A stretch of 64,000 nt of DNA from Multifurca ochricompacta (lineage: Eukaryota > Basidiomycota > Agaricomycetes > Russulales > Russulaceae), in contig WTXG01000107.1 in the NCBI GenBank assembly GCA_022496185.1, forward strand, positions 1 through 64,000, in the 5' to 3' direction. The notes beneath the pieces are model-generated. The model was given only the letters and a program-made list of their open reading frames with translations. It was not told where the DNA came from and did no database searches. The position numbers were made by a program, and so were the translations under genes. Numbering within the stretch: position 1 is the first letter of the stretch; each line of letters begins with the position of its first letter. This document shows, in pieces, positions 1 through 12,456 of the stretch.

Positions 1-1767
1 AAATATCATCACCCTGATTCTCAGGAAAGAAGTGAAGTGTCAATTGCTGATCTAAATGTAGATTACGCATATCATGCAGGATACGATGACATCATCATGG
101 CAGCAATTCAAGATGCTGAAGGCAACCCGAGATCACTAGTTGAAGCACAAAGACATGCAGACTGGCCTCTTTGGAAGGAGGCTATGGACCACGAAATCAT
201 GACACTACAGAGGGCTGAAACATGGATCACAGTGCCATGTCCACAGAATAAAAACATCATCAGGTCAAAATGGGTTTTCCGTATCAAACACAAAGCCAAC
301 AGTACAATTGACAAATACAAAGCAAGACTTGTCGCCTGAAGATTCACACAGGTCTACAGTGTCAACTATTTTGATACCTTCTCCCCTGTTGCTAAACTTA
401 GCAGCTTTCGCACCATCTTAGCCCTGGCAGCACAATTTGATTGGGATATCGAATCTTTCGACTTTAATGGCACCTATTTAAATGGAGAGCTGGATAGTAA
501 TGAAGAAATCTACATGCAAGCACCACCAGCATATGAAAACAACAACAATGAAGTTATGCGACTATGTAAGTTGCTATATGGATTAAAACAGGCCAGGTGA
601 AAATGGTATGACACACTCTCGCATGCATTGACTGACCTGGGTTTCCATGTTAGCTGCACAGATCCAGGGGTCTTTTATGCTTGCATGGCAGGACACCTGT
701 TAATCCTTGCCATCCATGTCAACAACTGTGCCTTTACAGGCAGCTCAAGCAAATTAATCACAGAATACAAAATGAAATTAAATGATTGATATTCCATCAT
801 GGACCTAGGACCTATTCATTGGCTATTAGGTATTAAAATAACTCGTGATAGATCAGTGTGAACAATTTCCCTTTCGCAAGCACAATATATTACTTCAATC
901 CTTTCACAATTCAAGCTTGACAATGTAAAACCAAATAATACAGCTATGGTACCCAGAGTAGAATATTCACATAATGATTCACTGCAAAATCAAGCCAATG
1001 CTACCAAAATGATGAAAATCCCTTACCACAAGGCAATGGGAAGTCTGATGTATGCCTCAGTTGGTACCTGCCCAGACATAGCATTCACTGTTTTGACTCT
1101 GTCACACTTCCTTGAAAATCCAGGCTGATTACACTGGGAAGCCATTAAACAGATCTTCCAGTATCTTTCCAGCACTAGGAATATTGAGCTGACATATGGC
1201 AGCAAATGCCACGATCTGATAGGGTACACAGATGCAGATGGAGCCAGCCAAGAGCATAGGCATGCCATCTCCAGCTACACTTTTCTGATCGATGGTGGGG
1301 CTATATCTTGGAGTTCAAGAAAACAAGAACTTGTAACTCTGTCTACTGCTGAATCAGAATACGTCACTGCGACACGTGCAGCAAAAGAAGCCATTTGGCT
1401 TCACAAGCTCATTCATGAGCTCTTTCCAAGTTTTATCGCATCCACCCCACTCTATTGTGACAATCAGGCTGCGATAAAATTAGCCACCAAGGATAATTAT
1501 CACACAAGAACAAAACATATTGACATACAATATCACTTCATTCATGACATGATATCTAATGGCATGCTCAACTTAATCTACTGTCCAACTGATCAAATGA
1601 CAGCAGATATTTTAACTAAAGCTCTTCCAAAGTGGAAGACAGATTATCATAACTCCTCCCTGGGCCTGCATTGCACTTGTGGGGGGAGTGATGGATTACA
1701 ATCCATCGATGACCTGGAGGAGCACAAAAGTGCACCACAGTCATCAAAAGTTCTAGCCTTTGGCTAG
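1..1767 (+). pseudogene. Ty1/copia retrotransposon pol remnant (reverse transcriptase and RNase H)
   Basis: One reading frame (positions 1 mod 3) runs from the left edge to a TAG at 1765-1767 and encodes the C-terminal part of a copia-type Pol. From 5' to 3' it shows the RT start (WKEAMDHEI, then WVFRIKHK), the RT core (FDTFSPVAK, LNGELD, LLYGLKQAR), the palm and connection, and an RNase H with YTDADGA, TLSTAESEY and KHIDIQYHFI ending in ADILTKALP. The frame is continuous but broken by five TGA codons at 337, 598, 787, 859 and 1126. The RT catalytic motif, usually YVDD, reads HVNN at 715-726, so the enzyme is dead. Gag, protease and integrase lie left of the window or are lost. The family assignment is secure. 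Confidence 0.92.
1679..1706 (+). repeat. Polypurine tract and probable start of the copia 3' LTR
   Basis: A purine tract GTGGGGGGAG (1679-1688) lies inside the last codons of the copia pol frame and is followed at 1689 by TG, the usual first dinucleotide of an LTR. The first bases form a short palindrome, ATGGATT-AC-AATCCAT. A TATA-like stretch near 2019-2030 would fit an LTR promoter. The LTR right end could not be fixed because the 5' LTR is outside the window. Confidence 0.4.
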
Positions 1768-2279
1768 AACAATTAATTTTTGGCGCGCCCCTCAGGGGCA
1801 ATGAACTTTGATCTTGTTTGCGTCTCACATTTGATTCTACAGACTCTGTGGTTAAAAGTTTACAGTTACAAGAGATAAATGTTTATTTTATTTTGATTAT
1901 TTTATCTAACTGATACAAGTGCGACAAAATTGAAAAGTCACAAGACAAAATGTCTCATTTACTTAACCCCTATTTACAAAACTCTTATACTTGTATTGAA
2001 ATTAACTGTAGTGTAAATTGTATAAAAAAGGCTTGAAAAAGTGAATAACGAATCCAGAGAAAAGTATCAAATTCTTTTTCCTTCAAAAGATTTACACATG
2101 CGTACCCCTATTTGGCCCCCCATAATCTTATCACAGCCCCTTTGACCTTGACTCATCCTGTCTTCTCCAAAGGATCTATTGACAATCCTTGCCCTGAACA
2201 CCCTGTATAATGCTGTCACACAAGTCATGCAGAACATCTCACACTGGACATAACACTGGACCAGACTTTTAAACACTAT
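1768..2279. other. AT-rich stretch, probably copia LTR and flank, no gene seen
   Basis: About 500 bp with no coding signal on either strand. It probably holds the rest of the copia 3' LTR. From about 2280 the sequence becomes homologous to the right part of the hAT-like element at 39,624-41,084, so the end of the LTR or of another insertion must lie near 2279. Confidence 0.4.
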
Positions 2280-2532
2280 GTAAGATGCATTTTTATCTCA
2301 TCAATTGTTTTATCTAAATGCAATCACAATTATGTCAGACTATCTCTGTACTGTTATTCTGGTTCAACAGTTCACAAAAATCTGGATAGAAAGCATGACT
2401 CAGCCACCAAAAGCCACAGCTTCAGGCTTTCCAAACCTTAAGCCTGAGCCATGGGCTGCTGGAAGCCATTTTCATGGCCTATGTTGGCCTGCCTTTTCCA
2501 ACTCAGAAACGGCTGGCTTATGGCTTTGAGCC
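2280..2532 (+). mobile_element. Right-hand part of a hAT-like element (family hAT2), interrupted
   Basis: This stretch matches 40,815-41,060 nearly base for base, including the GGCTT/AAGCC-rich subterminal zone. It is interrupted at TTTGAGCC by the 2-kb element that follows. Its last 18 bases, ending GTGCACATCACTA, resume at 4,560-4,577. The left end is not in the window or was displaced by the copia element. Confidence 0.7.
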
Positions 2533-4551
2533 TAGGGCTGCATGCTGTCTGTTTGACAGTGACAGCCATCTATTTGACAGTGAAGGACAGGTATGGCTGA
2601 CCTGTACACTTTCCGTTTTTGGTACTCACCGGATCGCTGACAGTACAGTACAGGTACGGTATGGCCATTTTACAGTATACAGTAGTAGACAGTATTACTA
2701 GAGAAAATAAAGTTGACCAGGGTAGCATGAGCAAGAAGTTTAGAGTGATAAAACAATGAATGGGTGTATTCTTATGGCTATTCTACACCTTTTTATGTAG
2801 TTTATGAGTACAATACCCAACAATCTACTTTACCAGCCATAATCTGAAACTCATAGAGGGACTTCAAGCATTGCATTTGCTTCTGTGAGTGTTGTCCTGG
2901 ATGCGCATTTTTGCCATCCCGGATTGATTGAAAACCATCCTGAGGGCATCACACGATTGCGTGTCTTGCAAAGTTGACCTTCTTAGACTTAGATAAGATA
3001 AGGAAGAGTTTGGACTGATCTGACCCGGTCCACACGATGTGAAGTAGTCACTGCCCTATGCAGCAATGGACATTATAGATACACGCAGCCATTGTTTGAG
3101 TAATACAAATTGATGATTTGATTATAGAGTGATCTAAAGTAGTCTAGTATGTATTTTAGATAATGCCAGACTGGCAGAAATGATCGCACGTTAGTAAACA
3201 AGATGTGTCAGGGTACTTAGAAGAGTAAGCCACTGATAACTACTTAGATTTACATCACACGCTTGATCAGCTTTGGTATTTCATAGGATAGTACTAGAAC
3301 ATATTTAAAGACACCCTCTAGCATGCTGCAGACCCCATCTTGTCCTCTTGGGGCTGTAGGTGCACTTTATATCTGTATTTACTCAGGCCCAGCTGATCTT
3401 GTCCTCTTGGGGCTGTAGGCTCTTAGCAATTGTTCAATATAGGTCTATTCTTGCTGCATAAGCAAGGCAGAGTCCTCTGACTGCTTCAAGCCTTACACAT
3501 GCATTAATCTCCACATTCTGGGCAGCTTTCCAACAAGGCATTTTCACCTCTGAGTTTTACTATGATCTTTACATCTAATCTAATCAAACATAGCAAGCGC
3601 AGGATAGAAGCACCTGTTACAAGTGTGATTGGTGTAAACAGGGCATACTGGAACATGAACTCCCTCAATAAATGTAATTGTAGGTACATTATCACAAAAG
3701 AGACATCAGAGAAGCAATACCAAAACATGCCCCAAAAGGGGGCATCCAAAAACTATATTCAGGCTTGCACAAGGCAACTCCTAAATGCAAGCATACCTCC
3801 AACTGGACTCTGGCAGACCAAAATTCAATTACAATAAGGCAAAAAAATCAAATATATAGACTAATAGACAGCTCAACAACCCAGTGCAGTATCAGCTTGT
3901 GTGTGTGCAAGATGCAACTGCTTCTTGTCAGGCAATGGAGGGAGATCGTGCCCTATCCACTAATCTAATCTACTCCATAATCCATAATATGCTGTTGAGA
4001 TGGGCCAGTTGCAACTGGGACCGGAGACCGGACAGCTGGGCTCCTGGGAAGACTCGATCTTATGATTATGATAAGATAATCTAAAGTGCGTCGGATAATT
4101 GATTCAGAGACATTGCACGCACAACACATTCCTTCTGTCTTGTCACATTTAAATAACTATATTTATTCTACTTATTGTCACACTCCTCTGAGCAGTATAA
4201 AAGGTCACTATTCTGTACATGTTCACTTCAGTTTTGACCACATAAACTGAAGTGAGTATTAGTTAGTTTATCTTATCTCTTATCTTTACCATATTTAGCT
4301 AATGCTTATCTACTATCTAAATAGGTAAAGATACTATAGTAGGGGAGTTTTGGTGGCTTAATGACAAGATTAAAGCCCTGCCGTCCATGCCGTCTAATGC
4401 CGTCTACGGCCGTTTTTTGACGGGTTCGGACGGCGTTTTCCGTACCCGTAACCGTCCGTCTCGATGATTGACTTGAGCTGGCACGGTACGGGTACGGCAC
4501 CGTACTACGGCACCGTCATACCGTAAGCTACGGGTACGGCGCGCAGCCCTA
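2533..4551. mobile_element. Non-autonomous hAT-like element (family H3), 2,019 bp
   Basis: The element begins TAGGGCTGCATGC and ends GCGCGCAGCCCTA, so its ends are imperfect inverted repeats. It is flanked on both sides by the same 8 bases, TTTGAGCC (2525-2532 and 4552-4559). An 8-bp target duplication is the hallmark of the hAT superfamily. No transposase frame is visible. The subterminal zones are rich in CCGT/ACGG and TACCC motifs (4,370-4,550). The internal part (about 2,990-3,450) is homologous to the cores of the other hAT-like families in this window. The segment 4,150-4,345 also contains LTR-like repeat sequence (TATAAAAGG, then TTCACTTCAGT) seen again near 15,680, 39,300 and 42,380. 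Confidence 0.85.
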
Positions 4552-4559
4552 TTTGAGCC

Positions 4560-4577
4560 GAGCCGTGCACATCACTA
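4560..4577 (+). mobile_element. Terminal 18 bp of the interrupted hAT2 element
   Basis: GAGCCGTGCACATCACTA completes the hAT2 element left open at 2532; the same end occurs at 41,067-41,084. The next base (4578) is where homology with the 3' flanks of STAND genes B and C begins, so this element marks the edge of the duplicated gene block. Confidence 0.75.
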
Positions 4578-4852
4578 ACTGCAGCAGTACTACATGCATG
4601 ATCTTGTGAAGATAGCCAATTGGCCGCTGATCAGCGTTTCGGGACAATGACGCAGTTCAGAATTCAATTTAGACACGGCCCCTCCCTAAGACATAACATA
4701 ACTAACAAAACAAAACACTGATACATTTCTCTCCTACTCGCTCAGTAACGTGTATCCCGCCCCGTATAGCAACTGAGAACCCTCCATTAGTTCATATTAG
4801 CTCAATGGGAGCGTATGTACACTCATGGAGCAATCCTGGCATGGATTACACT

Positions 4853-7800
4853 TTACTTCGACAATAGTTGCGCAATTTCCTCTTGTCCATTTGCTCTTGC
4901 TACTTGGAGCGCGGTCTGGTCGCGGTTATCTTGTATAGATATATTTGCACCACGGTCTAAGAGCAGCCGTACAAATGCTAGATCGTATTTCCCGAGGGAT
5001 GCATGGTGAAGTAGAGTCTCTCCAAACCTATTCTGGTGATTCACATTGGCGCCGCGCTCGAGCAGTAGTTTTACAACTTCCAAATGGCCCTTCCGCAATG
5101 CCACACCGATTGGATTGTCTTGATCCGTAATCCATGTATTTACGGTTGCGTTCCCTTGAAGGAGGAGCGCTACGATCTTCTGATGACCATGTTCTGACGC
5201 CGAATATAATGCGTACCGGCCGTCTGGATACTGGGTGGATAAATATGAATTTCCACCATGCCGCAGTAGTGTCTGCAAAACATCGTAATGTCCTTTTGCA
5301 CATGCTGCGATCATCGGGGTCCCATAGTGACCAGAAATGTCACCAAAATCGTAATGTCTTCTGGACAACAACCATTGAACTATGCCAAGACAGTCGAACT
5401 GAGAGGCGTAGTATAAGGGGGTCGCTTGTGGCGGTGATGGAGTCTCTGACGTCATGGATTCTCCCGACTTTTCATCCACGTCGTATATCCAAATCCACGT
5501 AGCAAAGTGCGGTTTACTTGGGTCAAAGAGGCACTTCAGTGCCTCTTGTATATACTCATCGGCAGGCCTACTTGGGGAATGAATGAGCACGGACTGGGCG
5601 GCATAGACGGCAAGAGGGTAGTCGGCGATGCTTTTTTTGTTGATCTGTCCGTCTAGCTGGAGTAGAAGGCCCAGGCAGACCTCCGCGACTTTAATATTGG
5701 CGGTATTGAGGGAAAGGTGAGGGTGAGGGACACCCCCCGTTGCTGCCGCGAGGCGGCTCGATAATAAAAACTGCTTCACAGAGAAGTGGGAAAATTGAAC
5801 AACTGCGGAGCCATCTGTGTTGACAATCACAATCAAACTAGAGCAAGTGGACAGCAAGGCATCTTCTGGATCATCAGGGCGCCATCCCGCCTCAAACACA
5901 GGTAGTTGATTTGGCCGGAAATCCCACGTGAGGAATTCTGCAAGTTCCGAAGCGCGAAGTGGGCGAGAAGCCACGGCCAAGAACTGAAAGAGATGGAGGG
6001 CACGCGTCCATCTTTTCTTGTCGATATCCTGCAATATGCGTTCATATGCTTCTTTCAAGGTCTCGGGGAATTCGTTTATAGTGTGTCGAATACTTTCACG
6101 AAGACATCGGCGCAGCTGGTCCAATTGGCAGAACACCCATCGAAATCTGTACCAACACGTGAATAAGTCTCGCGTAGCGCAGAGAAAGGTGACACCATAC
6201 ATTCCGCCAGCTTCTTGTGACAGCTTATTGATGACAAAATCCTTATCTTCCTTTCTCCACTTTTTCATTTTCAGATCTGAGCCAACGAAAAAGTTAATGT
6301 AGTCATTGATATCCTCGACATGTCCCATCTCATCATGAAGGGACACTATCTGAGATGCCAAGGGCTGAAGAACTTCTCGGATGTCCGTCTCAGCACAGCT
6401 GGAGACGCAAATACGCAGATTAGAACCGCGTAAGTTGACAAGCCATTCCACAAGCTCCAGGATACTTTCTCTTTTGGATGGCGTGCCAGAGCTTTTAGGA
6501 GATTCGTCTAGACCATCCAAGATGATATAGATTGGACCTTGTTCAGGAAGCGCGAGCATATCCTTCAAGCATTCTAGGAGTGCGTTAATACGTGGTTGCC
6601 TCGAGCCCGCGGCATGTGTCGAATATAGGCGAGAAAGAATATCGGAACAAAGATCGGACTGCTCGCATAGTTGGACAAGAAGAGAAGAGAGTAGGCCACG
6701 GGAGTCTTGCTTCGCCCTGTCCCTGAAATCGAAGTAAAAGTACGCCATGGAGGCTAACCCAGCTTCGCGCATTGCTGTGATGTCTTCAATTATGGTTGAG
6801 CTATTCGACAATGACGTCAGTGAGCTGACGCAAGAAACGCTGACGGAGTTTGCATACCAAAGGACGCTCTTTCCTGATCCCGCTATGAAACAGAGAGGCG
6901 ATTTGTAGGTGGCAAGGAAATGAAGAGCAGGAAATACGTACGCTTGCCATGAATCCACAACAGGGAACCCGTCTTTTTCCATTCAGAGAAGGTGTGACCT
7001 TGAATGAACCACGCCGCCGTTCCGGGGTGATGTGCCTTGCGCGCCATGTCGTGGCTTTCAGACGGATCCGTGGGAGATAGCCAGACTTGTACGTCCTTCA
7101 CTAGCTGGTCACCTGCGTATGAGGTAGTCTCAGTTTAAGAATGGCGCTCTCAAGTGGATAACGAACGCTTTGACTTGTCTATTATGTCAGTCGCCAGTCT
7201 CTGTACGATAACTGGTACCCATGGTCAGTTATCATGACCCGTGTCTAAAGCGAAACGTACCGAGAGCATATTTGATATCATCTGTTGACGCTTTTCCATC
7301 TAAATAAGATGCACCAGTTTAGTACAGCGTGGGAAACCAATTGAACAAGCATTGAGTACCTTCCATGAGTGCCTTCATATTCTGGACAAGACCGTAAATA
7401 ATCTCTAGGGCCTGACCCGCGGCTGTCCGAGACTCATTCTGGGAGGTATTTCCCAGCCTCTGCAGCACCGCTTCGACATCATTATCTCCTAAGAGCATTT
7501 CTCCGAGCCTCTCTGCGTGACCTTGAGCCAGAGCAGTACCTCTTCAATGAGAAAGACCTACCCAGCCTCCCTTGGTTAACTTGTTGTGTTGCAAGGCCGA
7601 GAGTAGAGAGAAGTTGAAGCAATATCTTCACTATTGTCTCCGTCATAGCATTCGTAAGAGGGATCTTGAGGTGAGTATTGAGACGTTTGAGAAAGGCTTC
7701 GAGAGATCTGAAAAGATCGATGAGCATGTCGTAGTTCATGCTAACTTGAGAGCCATCAATGGCCTGTAGTGATAGAGGTTACAAGGATTTCATGAAGGAA

Positions 7801-8232
7801 TTCAACCATATTCGTACTATGAGAAGGACACCAAGTCCAGCAAAAAACGCTTTGTCGGGAGGGAAAGCCTGAAGAATAGGCGTTATGGCATAGATAGAAG
7901 GACGTGGAAGGCCACATTGAACGTACCAGAGACGCAACTGTGTTGCCGAGAACTCCGTTGGCAGAGAGCGGGTGCGAGAGACGGACGATCCGCTTAAGCC
8001 ACTTCATAATTGTTGCGGCATCATCGCCACGGAGTTTATTTAACACTTGAATTTGGTTTCGAAATGTGGCAACGATAGATTCAGCGGTGTCGCAATTATT
8101 GAGATAGACGGCGAGATGGTGTTCAACTAAATTGATCCCTGTCCGCTTCTCATAATCGCTGAAGGTGGTGTCGAAAAGTGACCTGAGTTCAGATGAGGAG
8201 GATAAAGTCGCAGAATGTGGTTGATCTGTCAT
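4853..8232 (-). CDS. STAND/NLR-like protein A: Goodbye-NACHT-ankyrin, 946 aa
   Basis: Predicted exons on the minus strand: 8232-7927, 7868-7818, 7763-7562, 7512-7360, 7299-7261, 7112-6942, 6882-6858, 6800-6201, 6146-4853. All junctions are GT-AG and the sum is exactly 947 codons. Residues 1 to about 250 match the fungal STAND N-terminal Goodbye domain. The NACHT P-loop GKPGSGKS is at about 306-313, split by an intron, and the Walker B motif ILDGLDE at about 409-415. A helical region follows, then about six ankyrin repeats (about 755-946). The protein is likely cytosolic: ligand binding to the repeats would trigger nucleotide-driven assembly, as known for the family; the ligand is unknown. The gene looks intact. 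The start is the first ATG, shared with B. Gene B lies head-to-head 892 bp away. Confidence 0.88.
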
Positions 8233-8876
8233 CTCTAAAACTGAGGGAAGGCAAAAGGCCAGTGACTCGCCAGCGACTGCCCCGTTATCGTTCCATCCTA
8301 ATATCCATCCTGATATATGGCGATCCCACGCACGTTAGGTAATAGAAAGCTCCCACTCCTATGAAGGACCTGGACCGTGCTTCGAGTTGCTGGCATCACC
8401 ACGTGCTGAACTATTTATTTGAAGAGTACAAGTCTAACGTGTTACACTCTGAAGTCACCTCACTCTCCCCCCACGCTGACATTCCTAAAGCGCTAATATT
8501 GTCACATGACTTCAATTTGTAATAATATTTTAAAAAACGAAATTCATTACAAATGAAAGTTGGAATAAGATCACATAAGGATTAGATAAGAACTTTGGCA
8601 TTCTTGCGCACGCACAGCAGCATCCATTGCAGTTGTCCTACCCAGGTTTTGCTTTGGTATTGAAATCTCTACCTATACATCCTTTGGACCATCCCACAGT
8701 AGCTATTATGGTAGCTGCATGACTTAGGCGCTTGACCTTGCAAGTATGTAATAAAGTTGAATTCAAAAAAAAAATTGAATCAACTACCATTCTAGGTAGT
8801 TCCACTTATCCTACCTCAGGCTGCATTCATCAAATGGGATTTTCAACACCTCGTGTTAATTACAGTAAGTGTTCTA
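8233..8876. promoter_or_regulatory. Divergent intergenic region between STAND genes A and B, with a foldback repeat
   Basis: The first about 190 bp (8,233-8,425) mirror the upstream region of B and C and probably hold the A promoter. From about 8,451 there is unrelated repeat DNA: a C-rich run, then a foldback with arms ATTTGTAATAATATTT and AATTCATTACAAAT (8,515-8,560). A 50-bp motif (8,778-8,829) starts with the palindrome CTACCATTCTAGGTAG and recurs at 14,514-14,562 (inverted) and 15,711-15,762. The C-rich run and foldback also recur at 14,223-14,340. Confidence 0.55.
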
Positions 8877-9124
8877 ATGATACAACGCGATCAGCGCTTA
8901 CGCGTGCAAACCGACGTTGTTCGATAACTGAGCATCTTCTTGACCTAGACTTGATCCTTTTTTCTCAAATAAATAGTTCAGCACGTGGCGATGCTGGCAG
9001 CTCAGGTCCCTCATAAGAGTGGGAGCTTTCTATTACCTAACGCGCGTGGGTATATTAGGATGTGGATATTAGGATGGAACGATAACAGGGCAGGCAGGCC
9101 CTTTGCCTTCCCTCAGTTTTAGAG

Positions 9125-12100
9125 ATGACAGATCAACCACATTCTGCGACTTTATCCCCCTCATCTGAACTCAGGTCACTTTTCGACACCACCTTCAGCG
9201 ATTATGAGAAGCGGACAGGGATCAATTTAGTTGAACACCAGTTCTTCACCATCCTAAACAGTTGTGACACTGCCGACTCTATCGTTGCCACATTTCGAAA
9301 CCTAATTCAAGCGTTGAATATACTTCGTGGCGAGGATGCCACAACAATTGTGGAGTGCCTTGAGTGGATCGTCTACCTTTTGCACCCATTGTCCGCCAAC
9401 GGAACTCTCGGCGGCGTAGGTGCTCAACTGGTACGCTACATTGCCGTTTTCACTTTCTTCAAACTGTGTCGTAACGGTTATCTTGCAGTCTTTCTCACTT
9501 GATAAAGCAATTTTCGCTGGACTTGGTGTCCTTCTCATAGTACGAATATTATTAGATTCCTTCATGAAATTCTCGTGACGTCCATCGCCACAGGCCGTCG
9601 ATGGCTCTCAAGTTAGCATGAACTACGACATGCTCATCGATCTTTTCAGATCTCTCGAAGCCTTTCTCAAGCGCCTCAATACTCATATCAAGGCCTCACA
9701 AACAACTACGACGACGGTGCCAGTAGTGAAGATCTTGCTTCAACTTCTCTCTACTCTCGGCCTTGCAACACAACAAGTTAACCAAGGGAGGCTGGGTAGG
9801 TCCTTCACATTGATAGATGTGCTGCTCTGGCTCAAGGTCACGCAGAGAGGCTCGGAGAAATGCTCTTAGGAGATAATGATGTCGAAGCGGTGCTGCAGAG
9901 GCCGGGCAATATCTCCCAGAATGAGTCTCGGACAGCCGCGGGTCAGGCCCTAGAGATTATTTACGGTCTTGTCCAGAACATGAAGACACTTATGGAAGGT
10001 ACTCAATACTTGTTCAATTGGTTTCCCATGCTGTACTAAACTGGTGCATCTTATTTAGATGGAAAAGCGTCAACAGATGATATCAAATATGCTCTCGGTA
10101 TGTTTCGCTTTAGACATGGGTCATGATAACCGACCATGGGTACCAGTTATCGTACAGAGACTGGCGACTGACATAATAGACAAGTCAAAGCGTTCGTTAT
10201 CCACTTGAGAGCGCCATTCTTAAACTGAGACTACCTCATACGCAGGTGACCAGCTGGTGAAGGACGTACAAGTCTGGCTATCTCCCACGGATCCGTCTGA
10301 AAGCCACAACATAGCGCGCAAGGCTCATCACCCCGGAACGGCAGCGTGGTTCATTCAAGGTCACACCTTCTCTGAATGGAAAAAGACGGGTTCCCTGTTG
10401 TGGATTCATGGCAAGCGTACGTATTTCCTGCTCTTCATTTCCTTGCCACCTACAAATCGCCCCTCTGTTCTGTAGCGGGATCAGGAAAGAGCGTCCTTTG
10501 GTACGCACGCTCCGTCAGCTTCTCTTGTGTCAGCGTACTCACGTCATTGTCGAATAGCTCAACCATCATTCAAGAAATCGCAAAAATGCGCGAAGCTGGG
10601 TTAGCCTCCATGGCGTACTTTTACTTCGATTTCAGGGACAGGGCGAAGCAAGACTCCCGTGGCCTACTTTCTTCTCTTCTTGTCCAACTATGCAAGCAGT
10701 CTGATCTTTGTTTCGACATTCTTTCTCGCCTGTATTCGACACATGAGGGAGGCTCTGTACAGCCTAGTGATGACGCACTCCTAGAATGCTTGAAGGATAT
10801 GCTCGCGCGTCCTGAACAAGGTCCAATCTATATCATCTTGGATGGTCTAGACGAATCTCCTAAAAGCTCTGGCACGCCATCCAAAAGAGAAAGTATCCTG
10901 GAGCTTGTGGAATGGCTTGTCAACTTACGCGGTTCTAATCTGCGTATTTGCGTCTCCAGCTGTGCTGAGACGGACATCCGAGAGGTTCTCCAACCTTTGG
11001 CATCCCAGATAGTGTCCCTTCATGATGAGATGGGGCATATAGAGGATATCAATGACTATATTAACTTTTTTGCTGGCTCAGATCTGAAAATGAAAAAGTG
11101 GAGAAAGGAAGATAAGGATTTTGTCATCAATAAGCTGTCACAAGAAGCTGGCGGAATGTATGGTGTCGCCTTTCTCTGCGCCATTCGAAATTATTCACGC
11201 ATTGGTACAGATTTCGATGGGTGTTCTGCCAGTTGGACCAGCTGCGCCGATGTCTTCGTGAAAGTATTCGACACACTATAAACGAATTCCCCGAGACCTT
11301 GAAAGAAGCATACGAGCGCATATTGCAGGATATCGACAAGAAAAGATGGACGCGTGCCCTCCATCTCTTTCAGTTCTTGGCCGTGGCTTCTCGCCCACTT
11401 CGCGCTTCGGAACTTGCAGAATTCCTCACGTGGGATTTCCGGCCAAATCAACTACCTGTGTTCGAGGCAGGTTGGCGCCCTGATGATCCAGAAGATGCCT
11501 TGCTGTCCACTTGCTCTAGTTTGATTGTGATTGTCAACATAGATGGCTCCGCAGTTGTTCAATTTTCCCACTTCTCTGTGAAGCAGTTTTTATTATCGAG
11601 CCGCCTCGCGGCAGCAACGGGGGGTGTCCCTCACCCTCACCTTTCCCTGAATGGCGCCAATATTACAGTCGCACAGGTCTGCCTGGGCCTTCTACTCCAG
11701 CTAGACGGAAAGGTTAACAAAAAAAGCATCGCCGACTACCCTCTTGCCGTCTATGCCGCCCAGTCCGTGCTCATTCATTCCCCAAGTAGGCCTGCCGATG
11801 AGTATATACAAGAGGCACTGAAGTGCCTCTTTGACCCAAGTAAACCGCACTTTGCTACGTGGATTTGGATATACGACGTGGATGAAAAGTCGGGAGAATC
11901 CATGACGTCAGAGACTCCATCACCGCCACGAGCGACCCCCTTATACTACGCCTCTCAGTTTAACCGTCTTGGCATAGTTCAATGGTTGTTGTCCAAGTCA
12001 CACTCTAGTTTCAATAACGTCTCTGGTCACTATGGGACCCCGATGATCGCGGCATCTGCAAAAGGACATTACGATGTTTTGCAGACACTACTGGGGCATG

Positions 12101-12456
12101 GTGGAAAGTCATATTTATCCACCCAGTGTCCAGACGGCCGGTCCGCATTATATTCGGCATCAGAAAATGGTCATCAGAAGATTGTGGCGCTACTCCTTAA
12201 AGAAAACGCAAACGTAAATACCTGGTTTATGGACCAAGATAATCCACTCGGTGTGGCATTGCGGAAGGGCCATTCGGAAATTGTAAAACTACTGGTCGAG
12301 CGCGGCGCCAATGTGAATCACCAGAATAGGTTTGGAGAGACTCTACTTCACCATGCATCCCTCGGGAAATACGATCTAGCATTTGCGCAGCTGCTCTTAA
12401 ACCGTGGTGCCAAAAATCTATACAAGATAACCGCGACCAGACCGCGCTCCAAGTAG
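9125..12456 (+). CDS. STAND/NLR-like protein B: Goodbye-NACHT-ankyrin, frameshifted near its end, 930 aa
   Basis: Predicted exons: 9125-9430, 9489-9539, 9594-9795, 9846-9998, 10059-10097, 10246-10416, 10476-10500, 10558-11157, 11211-12456. All introns are GT-AG, and exon lengths equal those of A and C up to the last exon. Goodbye domain 1 to about 250, P-loop about 306-313, Walker B ILDGLDE near 410, then ankyrin repeats. The reading break near 11,160-11,280 is not a mutation: it lies in a 53-nt intron (54 nt in A and C). A real 1-bp deletion after GGTGCC at about 12,409 shifts the last ankyrin repeat and replaces about 30 residues by 14 before an early TAG. The protein may still work with a shortened repeat array. 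It diverges from A across a 0.9-kb spacer. Confidence 0.85.

Noticed and set aside
11158..11281. Apparent frameshift in the middle of STAND gene B
   Set aside because: The frame change lies inside a GT-AG intron (11,158-11,210) that aligns with introns in A, C and D. After splicing the frame is continuous.
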